64,000 nt of DNA from Thalassococcus halodurans (lineage in GTDB: Bacteria > Pseudomonadota > Alphaproteobacteria > Rhodobacterales > Rhodobacteraceae), in contig NZ_FNUZ01000002.1 of the NCBI RefSeq assembly GCF_900108225.1, positions 126,501 to 190,500 on the forward strand, in the 5' to 3' direction. Below, in pieces: positions 1-7,953 of the stretch. Positions within the stretch are counted from its first letter, which is position 1; every line of letters starts with the position of its first letter. The notes under the pieces were generated by a model. That model had not been told where the DNA came from, did not search any database, and saw nothing but the letters and a program-made list of their open reading frames with translations. Both the position numbers and the translations under genes were made by a program.

Positions 1-1403
1 GCGACGGTCTGGCCAAAGGCACCGTCGACATCGTCATCGGCACCCACGCCCTTTTGGCCAAGAACATCAAGTTTAAGAACCTCGGCCTGCTGATCATCGA
101 CGAAGAACAACATTTCGGCGTCGCGCACAAAGAGCGCCTGAAATCCCTGCGGTCTGATGTGCACGTTCTGACCCTGACAGCGACACCTATCCCGCGCACA
201 TTGCAATTGTCGCTGACCGGCGTGCGCGACCTGTCGATCATCGGCACGCCACCGGTCGACCGACTTGCCATCCGCACCTATGTCAGCGAATTCGACGCGG
301 TCACAATCCGTGAAGCCTTGCTGCGCGAACATTACCGCGGTGGGCAAAGCTTCTATGTCGTCCCGCGCATCTCTGATCTGCCCGAGATCGAAGAATTCCT
401 GAAGGAACAGCTGCCTGAACTGACCTATGTCGTGGCGCATGGCCAAATGGCAGCGGGCGAGCTGGATGATCGTATGAATGCCTTCTACGACGGCAAATAC
501 GATATTCTTCTGGCGACCACGATCGTTGAAAGCGGTCTGGATATCCCGACGGCCAACACCATGGTCGTGCATCGCGCCGACATGTTCGGCCTTGCGCAAC
601 TCTATCAGATCAGGGGTCGGGTCGGACGTTCCAAAACCCGCGCCTATGCCTATCTAACCACCAAGCCGCGCGCAAAACTGACCCCCGGCGGCGAAAAACG
701 CCTTCGCGTGCTTGGATCGCTCGACACACTTGGAGCGGGCTTTACACTGGCAAGCCAGGACCTCGACATCCGTGGCGCTGGCAACCTTCTGGGCGAAGAA
801 CAGTCCGGCCAGATGCGCGATGTGGGCTATGAACTCTATCAATCCATGCTGGAAGAGGCGATCGCCAAGATCAAAGCAGGCGAACTCGAAGGTCTGTCGG
901 AAACCGATGATCAATGGGCACCGCAAATCAATCTTGGCGTCCCGGTTCTGATCCCCGAGGATTACGTGCCGGACCTCGACGTCCGCCTTGGCCTCTATCG
1001 CCGTCTGTCGTCACTTTCCACAAAGGTCGAACTCGAGGGTTTCGCCGCCGAACTCATCGACCGCTTCGGCAAACTCCCGCGTGAGGTCAACACACTCATG
1101 CTGGTGGTCCGGATCAAAGCCATGTGCAAACGCGCAGGTATCGCCAAACTCGACGGCGGGCCAAAAGGCGCGACGATCCAGTTTCACAACGATAAATTTG
1201 CCTCGCCCCAAGGGCTGGTCGATTTTATCAAGGATCAGAACGGTCTGGCGAAAGTCAAAGACAACAAGATCGTCATCCGCCGCGACTGGAAGTCCGATAA
1301 GGACAAAATTCAGGGCGCCTTCGCTATCGCTCGCGACCTTGCCGAAAAAGTCCGCGACGAAAAGAAACGTGCCAAAACCAAGCAGAAACAAGCGGGCAAC
1401 TGA
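1..1403 (+). CDS. mfd: Transcription-repair coupling factor Mfd, C-terminal part (5' truncated by window)
   Basis: The reading frame is open from the left edge (first full codon at base 3). Mfd is a dsDNA translocase that removes RNA polymerase stalled at lesions and recruits UvrA. What is visible is the second half of the helicase: the DEEQ box in 'LLIIDEEQHFGV', the 'TATPIPRTLQLSL' motif III block, then the second RecA-like lobe with 'VESGLDIPTANTMVV' and the arginine-finger motif 'QLYQIRGRVGRS', followed by the TRCF C-terminal domain after 'DLDIRGAGNLLGEEQSGQ' and a Lys-rich end. About 465 residues are present, so more than half of the usual ~1150-residue protein lies upstream. RecG shares the helicase blocks but lacks this C-terminal domain. 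Confidence 0.96.
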   Translation, partial: DGLAKGTVDIVIGTHALLAKNIKFKNLGLLIIDEEQHFGVAHKERLKSLRSDVHVLTLTATPIPRTLQLSLTGVRDLSIIGTPPVDRLAIRTYVSEFDAVTIREALLREHYRGGQSFYVVPRISDLPEIEEFLKEQLPELTYVVAHGQMAAGELDDRMNAFYDGKYDILLATTIVESGLDIPTANTMVVHRADMFGLAQLYQIRGRVGRSKTRAYAYLTTKPRAKLTPGGEKRLRVLGSLDTLGAGFTLASQDLDIRGAGNLLGEEQSGQMRDVGYELYQSMLEEAIAKIKAGELEGLSETDDQWAPQINLGVPVLIPEDYVPDLDVRLGLYRRLSSLSTKVELEGFAAELIDRFGKLPREVNTLMLVVRIKAMCKRAGIAKLDGGPKGATIQFHNDKFASPQGLVDFIKDQNGLAKVKDNKIVIRRDWKSDKDKIQGAFAIARDLAEKVRDEKKRAKTKQKQAGN

Positions 1404-1420
1404 CCCAACTTGGATCGCTT

Positions 1421-1443
1421 GTTTCATCTGTCCTGAAATACTC
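1421..1443 (+). repeat. Dispersed intergenic repeat, copy 1
   Basis: A 23-base element containing TTTCATCTGTCC and ending AATACTC lies 17 bases after the mfd stop codon. A second copy, 21 of 23 bases identical, sits at 2248-2270 after the next gene. Both are in the same orientation just downstream of a + strand gene, which suggests a post-transcriptional or terminator-linked element rather than chance. Confidence 0.55.
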
Positions 1444-1593
1444 TGCGAACCCATGCATTGGGCGGCTCTTGGCAAACTGATGTTACGTTTGATGCCTTTT
1501 CGCACAGAGTGTTTCGTTCATGCGTGGTAAAGACCCCTGTCGGGTCCCGCACTGATCCGAACAATGTTGAACAGGTTGGTAGGGCGCCCGCGT

Positions 1594-2208
1594 ATGTTAT
1601 CTGTCGAACTCTTGGGCTGGGCCGGTTCGGCTGCGACCCTTGCAGCCTATTCCATGAAAACGATGCTGCCGCTCCGTGTCGCCGCGGTGCTGTCGAGCGT
1701 ATTTTTCATCAGCTACTACGGCATTATCGGGATCTGGCCGTCGTTGGCGCTGGAATTGGCCTTGCTTCCATTCAACCTCTATCGGGCGTGGCAAATCTTG
1801 TCCCTGCGCCGCAAGGTCGAAGCCGCCCGCGCAGAACAGGTCGATGATTTTTCGGTCCTCAAAGCCTATGGAAAATCTTGCGATCTCGAAGCAGGCATGA
1901 CCATTTTTCGGCGGGGCGATGCACCTGACCACCTCTACCTAATCGAAAAAGGCCAAGTGTATCTCGAAGAAATCGACGTCACACTCGGGGCTGGTGAAAT
2001 ATTTGGCGAAATCGCCTTCTTCTCAGACGCCAAAGAACGCATGGCGACAGCGCGCTGCACCGAAGACACCAGAATTTATATGGTCGATGAAAAGACCTTC
2101 ATGCAGTTGAATTTCCAAGACCCAAGCTTCGGCATACAGGTTATGCGGATCATCACGCGACGTATCGTCGAAAGCGTCAGCCACTCTCCCCAACTGTTCC
2201 AGCGCTAA
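1594..2208 (+). CDS. Membrane-anchored cyclic-nucleotide-binding-domain protein
   Basis: The 204-residue product has two parts. Residues 1-70 hold two or three hydrophobic segments ('LLGWAGSAATLAAYSM', 'VAAVLSSVFFISYYGIIG', 'PSLALELALLPFNLYRAW') resembling the small YgjV-type inner-membrane module. Residues ~90-190 form a cNMP-binding fold: 'AGMTIFRRGDAPDHLYLIEKG', then 'LGAGEIFGEIAFFSDAKERMATARC', which has the phosphate-binding-cassette pattern (FGE...R.A.A). There is no DNA-binding domain, so it is probably a membrane sensor, not a Crp-type activator. An in-frame ATG at 1564 exists, but starting at 1594 gives a normal hydrophobic N-terminus. It is followed by a strong terminator at 2276-2314. 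The ligand and partner are unknown. Confidence 0.7.
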   Translation: MLSVELLGWAGSAATLAAYSMKTMLPLRVAAVLSSVFFISYYGIIGIWPSLALELALLPFNLYRAWQILSLRRKVEAARAEQVDDFSVLKAYGKSCDLEAGMTIFRRGDAPDHLYLIEKGQVYLEEIDVTLGAGEIFGEIAFFSDAKERMATARCTEDTRIYMVDEKTFMQLNFQDPSFGIQVMRIITRRIVESVSHSPQLFQR

Positions 2209-2247
2209 AAATAAGCCACTGCAATCCAAACCTCCCGCAGCGCCTCT

Positions 2248-2270
2248 GTTTCATCTGTCCGAAAATACTC
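2248..2270 (+). repeat. Dispersed intergenic repeat, copy 2
   Basis: Second copy of the 23-base element seen at 1421-1443, differing at two adjacent bases. Here it runs directly into the G/C-rich terminator hairpin at 2276-2298, so repeat and hairpin may form one unit. Confidence 0.55.
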
Positions 2271-2275
2271 AGGGG

Positions 2276-2314
2276 GGCTGGGGGCATCGCCCCCAGCCTC
2301 GCGTATCCTTTTTT
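2276..2314 (+). terminator. Rho-independent terminator
   Basis: A perfect 10-bp stem GGCTGGGGGC / GCCCCCAGCC with a 3-base loop (2276-2298) is followed by a six-T run at 2309-2314. It lies between two convergent genes and ends the transcript of the cNMP-binding protein. Confidence 0.75.
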
Positions 2315-2370
2315 AGATGGGCGTAGGCTGTCGACGTGCGCTCGTTACAGCCCAGTCAGAAGACTGCCCA

Positions 2371-2973
2371 TCAGTCTGCGTCGTCGCAACCAAAGGCGCC
2401 GCACCATGCGCCCGTGTAGGTAATCTCGTCCATACGCTCGGCTAGCGGGCCGGTGATTCCCAGATCATTGGCTTTCTCCGCGTAGGCTACAGCCAATTCC
2501 ATATTTTCGGGAATGCCATACAGCCCTTCATAGAAGATCAATGCCAGGTCGGCCGCGGCGGTGGCGTGCCCCTCTTTGGCGGCGAACCGCAGCATGGTCA
2601 GGCCAAAGACTTTGTTCTCGGGCACGTACTCGCCCTGCAACATGAGGTTCCCGTAGTTCTTCATAGCCACAGGATAGCCGGCCTCGGCGCCGCGCCGCAC
2701 AAAGCCGACCCATTCTTCGGCGTTGTGGCGGACAAAAGCGCAATCCTGATTGGGGCTGATCATCCAGGCAAGGCTGGTCATTGCGACAGGATTATACCCC
2801 TGCGTCGCAGCATCAAAAAGCTCGGCAAAGGCGTCTTCGTCCCCAGCGCAGGCGGCAGTGGACTTTTTGATATAGTATGCGCGTGGCGTGGCCCATTCCG
2901 GGTCCAGCTTGTCCGCGAATGCAGGTGCCGTCGTTAGTGCGGCAAGAAGGGCGGAGTTCAGCAGCGCTTTCAT
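2371..2973 (-). CDS. Secreted Sel1-repeat protein
   Basis: The 200-residue product begins with a clear Sec signal peptide, 'MKALLNSALLAALTTAPAFA', with cleavage expected after AFA. The mature part contains Sel1-type helical repeats (e.g. 'VAMKNYGNLML', 'TMLRFAAKEGHATAAADLALIFYEG', 'ELAVAYAEKANDLG'), which make solenoid surfaces for protein-protein contacts. Four cysteines (near residues 42, 77, 190 and 195, the last two in 'WCGAFGCDDAD') could form disulfides in the periplasm. It stands alone, convergent with the gene upstream. No specific partner can be read from the context. Confidence 0.7.
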   Translation of the reverse strand: MKALLNSALLAALTTAPAFADKLDPEWATPRAYYIKKSTAACAGDEDAFAELFDAATQGYNPVAMTSLAWMISPNQDCAFVRHNAEEWVGFVRRGAEAGYPVAMKNYGNLMLQGEYVPENKVFGLTMLRFAAKEGHATAAADLALIFYEGLYGIPENMELAVAYAEKANDLGITGPLAERMDEITYTGAWCGAFGCDDAD

Positions 2974-3056
2974 CGGGTTACGGCCTTTGTCGTTTAGTTG
3001 TGGTGCTTTGGTCTTGGCTCGTTGGGTAGCATGGTGAAACGGGCTTTGCCAAAGAA

Positions 3057-3089
3057 CAAAAAAGGCCGGGCGCCTTAAGGGCGCCCGGC
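3057..3089 (-). terminator. Terminator of the methyl-THF operon
   Basis: A 10-bp perfect stem (GCCGGGCGCC / GGCGCCCGGC, 5-base loop, 3065-3089) is followed on the minus strand by a T run (bases 3057-3063 are A on the plus strand). It lies 33 bases beyond the stop codon of the pterin-binding methyltransferase. Confidence 0.85.
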
Positions 3090-3121
3090 GAATTGTCAGA
3101 AATCAAGCGCTTAGCTACGAC

Positions 3122-4174
3122 TTAGCCGCGACGACGACGACGGCCACCTGCGCGACCACCACCTGCAGGTGCCGCGTCCGGATCCTTGTTGAAGGCAATC
3201 CAGTCACCACCGTGTGCGTCATTGTCCGTCAGCAGGTTGGCCGCGCGGATGGCTTCCATTTCTTTGCCTGCGCGGTACTTGGTCGAGCCGAGGTTGAACA
3301 TTTTGCAGAACGCTTCGTCGTCCATATCCGGCGGCAGCATTACGCCAGCCGCTTCGACTTCCGCGCGCTTTTCTGCGATCTTCTTGGCAGAAACCGGCAG
3401 GGCGATCGGGTTCATGATCGCCGATGTCATGCCTGTGGCCATGGCCATGGGCAGGAACGCGTTGTTGATGCCGTGACGGTTGGGCAGGCCGAAAGAAATG
3501 TTGGACGCACCGCATGTCGTGTTCACGCCCAGTTCTTCGCGCAGGCGACGGACCAGAGCAAAGACCTGATTGCCTGCTGTCGCCATCGCGCCGATGGGCA
3601 TTACCAGCGGGTCAACCACGATGTCGTGCGCCGGAATACCGTAGTCGGCTGCGCGTTCAACGATACGTTTGGCCACGGCAAAGCGGACGTCGGGGTCTTC
3701 GGAAATGCCTGTGTCGTCGTTCGAAATCGCCACAACGGGAACGTTGTATTTCGCGACCAGCGGCAAAACAAATTCCAGACGCTCTTCTTCGCCTGTGACC
3801 GAGTTTACCAGCGGGCGGCCTTTGGCGGCTTCCAGACCGGCCTCAAGCGCCGCGGGAACCGAACTGTCGATACAAAGCGGCACGTCAACAAGGCCCTGAA
3901 CCAGTTCGATCATCTTCCGCATCAACGGCGGTTCGGTTTCGTTCGGGTTAGGGTTCGAGTTGTAAACAACACCTGCGTTCACATCCAGAATGTTGGCGCC
4001 TGCGGCAACCTGTGCAAGTGCGTCGCTTTCAACGGTGGAAAAATCGCCAGCTTCCAGTTCGGCGGCAAGTTTTTTGCGGCCCGTCGGGTTGATCCGTTCG
4101 CCGATCACGCAGAAGGGCTGGTCAAAGCCCATAATGGCGGTCTTGGTGGCTGACTCGATAATAGTACGGGTCAT
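3122..4174 (-). CDS. Methyltetrahydrofolate:corrinoid methyltransferase (pterin-binding part of split methionine synthase)
   Basis: A 350-residue DHPS-like TIM barrel that should move the methyl group of methyl-THF to a separate corrinoid protein. Seen motifs: 'GERINPTGRKK' near residue 26, 'ILDVNAGV', 'VPLCIDSS', 'PLVNSVTGEEERL', 'VVAISNDDTGI', 'IVVDPLVMPIG' and 'CGASNISFGLPNR', which match the pterin domain of MetH. It is last in a four-gene leftward operon, and its ATG overlaps the stop of the HAD gene. The C-terminus is unusual: a Gly-rich linker then GGRRRRRG, a tail shared with two other proteins of the same system at 33.5 and 50.9 kb. The carrier and homocysteine parts lie 45 kb away. 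Use in DMSP-linked or other one-carbon demethylation is a possible second role. Confidence 0.88.
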   Translation of the reverse strand: MTRTIIESATKTAIMGFDQPFCVIGERINPTGRKKLAAELEAGDFSTVESDALAQVAAGANILDVNAGVVYNSNPNPNETEPPLMRKMIELVQGLVDVPLCIDSSVPAALEAGLEAAKGRPLVNSVTGEEERLEFVLPLVAKYNVPVVAISNDDTGISEDPDVRFAVAKRIVERAADYGIPAHDIVVDPLVMPIGAMATAGNQVFALVRRLREELGVNTTCGASNISFGLPNRHGINNAFLPMAMATGMTSAIMNPIALPVSAKKIAEKRAEVEAAGVMLPPDMDDEAFCKMFNLGSTKYRAGKEMEAIRAANLLTDNDAHGGDWIAFNKDPDAAPAGGGRAGGRRRRRG

Positions 4175-4839
4175 GAGTGTGCTCCTGTTGGGGTCATTCT
4201 GCGATCAAGCTCTGTAAGAAGGAGCGGATCATCAAAGGTGTCGATTGTCATATGAGCGCCAGCGGCGCGAAGTTCTGCATCATTCAGGCTGGACCGAAGG
4301 CCAACACAGAACGCACCGGATCCGCGGGCGGCTGTCATGCCGGAAGGGCTGTCTTCAAAGGCAACGCTGAGTTCGGGGCCTGACCCTGTTGCCTGCATGG
4401 CGGCCAGGTAGGGCGCAGGGTCCGGTTTGCCGTGTTTGCATTCTTCGCCGATGATCAGCGTTTCGAAACGGTCGCGAAGGCCGATGGCATTCAGCATGGC
4501 ATCGGCGTTCACGCGCGGCGCATTGGTGACTAGCGCGCGGCCCCAGCCCTTGGCATCGCACAGATCCAAAAGTTCGATCAGACCGGCAACCGGTTCTGCC
4601 GACGCGCCGAGTTTGTCACGAAAACGGGCTTCCTTTTCGTGGCTCAACGCCTCCGCATCTTCATCCGGAAAAGCTTCACTAAAGATGTCCGCGTTCAGAC
4701 GGCCGTGGATGTGACGCAGGTAATAGGCTTCATCAATGGCCCTGCCACGTTCGGCGAACAATTCCTGAAACACGGCCGCATGAAGCGGGTCTGTGTGCAG
4801 CAGGGTGCCGTCCAGATCGAAAAGCAGGGCAGGGCGCAT
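4171..4839 (-). CDS. HAD-superfamily phosphatase (phosphoglycolate phosphatase-like)
   Basis: A 222-residue HAD hydrolase with all four motifs: I 'LLFDLDGTLLHTDPLH' (residues 5-20), II 'ALVTNAP', III Lys in 'EECKHGKPDPAPYL', and IV 'VAFEDSPSGMTAARGSGAFCVGL'. The helical cap between motifs I and II is the C1 type of the phosphoglycolate phosphatase/beta-phosphoglucomutase subgroup. It sits between the MetF-like reductase (10-base gap) and the methyltransferase (4-base overlap), so it is co-translated with folate one-carbon enzymes. A repair or phosphate-removal task in that pathway is likely, but the substrate cannot be read from sequence. Confidence 0.85.
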   Translation of the reverse strand: MRPALLFDLDGTLLHTDPLHAAVFQELFAERGRAIDEAYYLRHIHGRLNADIFSEAFPDEDAEALSHEKEARFRDKLGASAEPVAGLIELLDLCDAKGWGRALVTNAPRVNADAMLNAIGLRDRFETLIIGEECKHGKPDPAPYLAAMQATGSGPELSVAFEDSPSGMTAARGSGAFCVGLRSSLNDAELRAAGAHMTIDTFDDPLLLTELDRRMTPTGAHS

Positions 4840-4849
4840 GGTGAAAGAC

Positions 4850-5776
4850 TTATCCTGTCTTGCTGTTTGTCAGGGTGTCGCCACGACGTTCGGACAGCCA
4901 TTCGGCGCTGGCTTTGATGCCACCCAGCGGGAACAGGTGAATGTTCTCGATGTTGGTGGCGTCAGAGCCTGCTACGCCATCAGCGATGCCATCGACCACA
5001 TCGTCAGGTGTGAACGGCAGCAACAGCTTGGTGACATCCTTGGCACGCTTTTGCAGCACCGACAGGGACGGGCCGACACCGCAGGCGATGGCGAATTTGA
5101 TCAGCGTTTGCAATTTCGCGGGGCCTGCGACGCCCACGTGAACGGGCAGCGTGATGCCTGCGTCTTTCAGGCGTGTGGCCCATGCGATGACAGGCTCGGG
5201 GTCGAACACAAACTGGGTCGCCATGGCGATCTGTGCGTCGGTGCGCTCGGCAAAGGCGTTTTTCCACTCCAGCGCTTTGGTCACTTCGGCCTCGCCGCCA
5301 TCGGGGTCGATATCGCGGTTGCCTTCGGGGTGACCAGCAACATGCAGGCGTTTAAAGCCCGCCTTGTCGAACAAGCCACTTTCCAAAAGCTGGATCGAGC
5401 TTTCGAAATCGCCGTGGGGTTCCTTGACGCCACCAGCCAGAACAAGCGCCTGATCAACGCCAGCTTCGCCCTGATAGCGGGCAATCCAGTCACCCAGCGT
5501 CGCCTTGTCGGCAATAATTCGGGCAGGGAAGTGCGGCATCACAGGGAAGCCTTCGCCAGCGATACGCTTGGCGGTGGCGACCATATCCTCGATCGGGGTG
5601 CCTTCGATATGCGCGATGTAGACGCGTGTGTTGGCAGGAAGAATGCTTGTAAAGCTTTCGACCTTTTCGGCCGTGCGCGGCATCACCTCGATCGAGGCAT
5701 TGGCCAAAAGTGCGGACGCCGCCGGGGTCGCGGTTTTTGTCGCGGCTTGTTTTCTGCCAAATTTAATCACGGCCAT
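4850..5776 (-). CDS. metF: Methylenetetrahydrofolate reductase-like flavoprotein
   Basis: The 308-residue product matches the MetF TIM-barrel family that makes 5-methyl-THF from 5,10-methylene-THF (or runs in reverse during methyl oxidation). Typical blocks are 'SIEVMPRTAEK', 'RVYIAHIEGTPIEDMVATAKRIAGEGFPVMPHFPAR', 'DQALVLAGGVKEPHGDFESS', 'GHPEGNRDIDPDG' and 'ATQFVFDPEPVIAWA'. It is a divergent member: the usual N-terminal 'SFEFFPP' stretch reads 'SIEVMPR'. It follows the small 'virulence factor' protein by 24 bases and precedes the HAD phosphatase. With the methyltransferase at the operon end it forms a methylene-THF to methyl-corrinoid route, or the reverse. Confidence 0.85.
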   Translation of the reverse strand: MAVIKFGRKQAATKTATPAASALLANASIEVMPRTAEKVESFTSILPANTRVYIAHIEGTPIEDMVATAKRIAGEGFPVMPHFPARIIADKATLGDWIARYQGEAGVDQALVLAGGVKEPHGDFESSIQLLESGLFDKAGFKRLHVAGHPEGNRDIDPDGGEAEVTKALEWKNAFAERTDAQIAMATQFVFDPEPVIAWATRLKDAGITLPVHVGVAGPAKLQTLIKFAIACGVGPSLSVLQKRAKDVTKLLLPFTPDDVVDGIADGVAGSDATNIENIHLFPLGGIKASAEWLSERRGDTLTNSKTG

Positions 5777-5800
5777 GTATTCCTCCTACGCCTATGCGTT

Positions 5801-6097
5801 TCAGGCCTTGCCCCCGTTTTCAATCAAGACTTTCAGCCGTTCGGTGTCGTACTCTTGGTCGATCCGTGCGGTTTCAGCCTGAATGATCTCGGATGCTTCG
5901 CCCTCTACCTGATAAGGGGTGCCTTTGCGCCATTCGGACAGGTATTCATCGGTGCCTGCTGCGCCGGATTTCATGGCAGCGCGGTCGATGGCCTGTTCAA
6001 AGCGTTCGGGCAACTGGGCCTTGGTGCCGCGACGGCCTTTGCCCACGGTGATCTGCGCGGGGATATCGCGCCAGTAGACAATGGTGACGTCAGGCAT
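5801..6097 (-). CDS. Small 'virulence factor' domain protein of the methyl-THF operon
   Basis: The 98-residue product starts 'MPDVTIVYWRDIPAQITVGKGRRGTK' and continues with 'QLPERFEQAIDRAAMKSG', the pattern of the short Pfam 'virulence factor' domain (PF13769 as I remember it). No biochemical role is established for it. It opens the leftward operon behind a strong Shine-Dalgarno (GGGAGG, seven bases before ATG). The name is historical; its place with MetF and a methyl-THF:corrinoid methyltransferase points to a role in one-carbon transfer. No signal peptide or membrane segment is seen, so it is cytoplasmic. Confidence 0.75.
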   Translation of the reverse strand: MPDVTIVYWRDIPAQITVGKGRRGTKAQLPERFEQAIDRAAMKSGAAGTDEYLSEWRKGTPYQVEGEASEIIQAETARIDQEYDTERLKVLIENGGKA

Positions 6098-6262
6098 CTT
6101 GGCCTCCCTCGTGATAGTTCAGCATAGCGCGGAAGAAACGACACGCGCGGTCGGATTTCGACCCTCGGTGCGATCTTCGCGACGTCCTGTACATATGCGG
6201 AAGCCGCCAAGGTGGCTACAGTGCGTTCAACCCAAAGTTTTCACACAGAACGTGAGCGCGGC

Positions 6263-6577
6263 TCATAATAGGCGTATTTGGCGCCTTATCAGGGTCACAC
6301 CGGACATTTTGCCGATGCGGGCAATGTCGTTCGCGTATCTGCTTTGCAGAATTTCGGCATCTTTATCCGAGAATGCTGCAATCGGTGGGCCCGAGCTGTC
6401 GTCGGCGTATTTGCGGATCATCTCGGACAGACTGGCAGGTGACAGTTTCTTGCCGCTAGCGAAATGCGTCTGCATCGCACGGCAGGCGGCGTTGCTGGCC
6501 AGAAAATCCTAAAAGCTGCCGGTGCGATGTGCGCCGAAATGCAGATAGACGCCGTCTTGTGGCAGGTAGATAGGCAT
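6263..6577 (-). pseudogene. Remnant of a sulfotransferase-family gene
   Basis: Reading leftward from the ATG at 6577 gives 'MPIYLPQDGVYLHFGAHRTG' then SF, a TAG stop, and DFLASNAACRAM in the same frame. The continuation to 6263 ('MQTHFASGKKLSP...GPPIAAFSDKDAEILQSRYANDIARI') looks like the C-terminal end of the same kind of protein. 'LHFGAHRTG' resembles the PAPS 5'-phosphate-binding loop of bacterial sulfotransferase-family proteins, but the middle (~200 residues) is gone and the stop sits where Gln (CAG to TAG) would be expected. I read it as an internally deleted, nonsense-bearing relic. The family call is from motif memory only. Confidence 0.45.
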
Positions 6578-6780
6578 AGCCAACCTTTTAATTTGTTTGG
6601 CGCATGATGTTTTGCGCGGCTTGTTCGGGCAAGGCGATATTGATCAAGTTGGCTTCGGCCTGGCCAAATTGCACAGGGCCAGTGCGAAGCATTGCGACGA
6701 AAGCAGCGTGTTGCCCATTGCTCAGTTGTCAGGTGCTGCATATACTGAATGTAAGTTGTTATTCGGAAAGGCGCATAGAC

Positions 6781-7893
6781 ATGGCGCCAAAGCGTCCCAA
6801 CGGTGCTGGCGCTTTCCCGAAACCGGTAGAGAGCCCCGCGCCGCAAAGGCCGGATCCGAGCGAGCTGTATGCCGCATTGGATCTGGGTACGAACAGTTGT
6901 CGTATGCTGATTGCCCAGCCTAAGGGCAGTCAGTTTCACGTTGTCGACAGCTTTTCTAAATCAGTTCAGTTAGGTCATGGGCTTGAAAAAACGGGCAGGT
7001 TAAGTCGTGCGTCCATGGGGCGGACAATCTCTGCGCTGCGGGTCTGTCAGCAAAAGATCAAGCGTCACAAGGTCAAACGCATGCGGCTTGTCGCGACCGA
7101 GGCCTGTCGCCGTGCCGCCAACTCGCGCGAATTCATTCGTGCGGTAAAACGCGAAACCGGTCTGTCGCTTGAGATCATCGCGCCCGAGGATGAAGCCCGT
7201 CTGGCGGTCATTTCCTGCGCGCCCCTGGTGTCGACCAAAACGGAACAGCTTTTGGTCGTCGATATCGGTGGTGGATCGACCGAACTGGTCTGGATCGACC
7301 TATCCTCGGTTCCGCACCGTGATCGCCCCCGTGCCATCATGCGCCTGCATGCGGGCTTCCATCAGCTTGAAAGCCCGTTTCCTGCTGCCAAGGTCGTGGA
7401 TTGGATCAGCGTGCCGTTGGGCGTTGCGACCTTGCGGGATCAGTTTCTCGACGTTGAAGATGACGCCGCGCGCTATGCGTTGATGAGCTGGTTCTTCGAA
7501 GAAAACCTTGCCGAGTTCGCGCCATACAAGGACGAACAGGCGCGGGAAGGGTTTCAGATCGTTGGCACCTCTGGAACGGTGACCACCGTAGCCGCGTCGC
7601 ATCTGGGGCTGAAACGCTATGACCGGACCAAGGTGGACGGTCTGCGGATGACATCCGATCAGATCGAAACCGTCATCAACCGTTATCTGGAAATGGGCCC
7701 GAACGGTCGCCGTAAAGATCCGCGTATCGGTCAGGATCGTCAGGCGTTGATCATGTCAGGGGCCGCGATTTTGCAGGCGCTTTTGCGCTGCTGGCCTACA
7801 GATCGCCTGTCTGTGGCGGATCGTGGTTTGCGTGAAGGGCTGCTTTATGCACAGATGTCGGCGGACGGAGTGCTTGAGGACGGCCCGTTTTAA
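6781..7893 (+). CDS. Ppx/GppA-family exopolyphosphatase / guanosine pentaphosphate phosphohydrolase
   Basis: A 370-residue ASKHA-fold enzyme that hydrolyses polyphosphate or pppGpp. Motifs: 'YAALDLGTNSCRMLI' (phosphate 1 loop, ~residues 30-44), 'RLVATEACRRAANSREF', 'LLVVDIGGGSTELVW' (phosphate 2 loop) and 'IVGTSGTVTTVAA' (adenosine motif). It is shorter than E. coli Ppx (~510) and lacks the C-terminal HD-like domain, as usual in alphaproteobacteria. I start at 6781 because upstream in-frame sequence has no family similarity and the conserved fold begins soon after. rlmE follows 60 bases downstream, a common pairing in this class. Polyphosphatase versus GppA activity cannot be told apart here. 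Confidence 0.9.
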   Translation: MAPKRPNGAGAFPKPVESPAPQRPDPSELYAALDLGTNSCRMLIAQPKGSQFHVVDSFSKSVQLGHGLEKTGRLSRASMGRTISALRVCQQKIKRHKVKRMRLVATEACRRAANSREFIRAVKRETGLSLEIIAPEDEARLAVISCAPLVSTKTEQLLVVDIGGGSTELVWIDLSSVPHRDRPRAIMRLHAGFHQLESPFPAAKVVDWISVPLGVATLRDQFLDVEDDAARYALMSWFFEENLAEFAPYKDEQAREGFQIVGTSGTVTTVAASHLGLKRYDRTKVDGLRMTSDQIETVINRYLEMGPNGRRKDPRIGQDRQALIMSGAAILQALLRCWPTDRLSVADRGLREGLLYAQMSADGVLEDGPF

Positions 7894-7953
7894 GGGCAAA
7901 TAGCGCCAAAAGGGTCGGGCGAACGGTGCGATCCGCAATGAAAAAGTAAAGTC

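Noticed and set aside
6604-6780. 59-codon N-terminal extension of the Ppx/GppA gene
   Set aside because: The extension is Cys/Ser-rich with no family similarity. The ATG at 6781 gives a normal protein start shortly before the conserved ASKHA fold.
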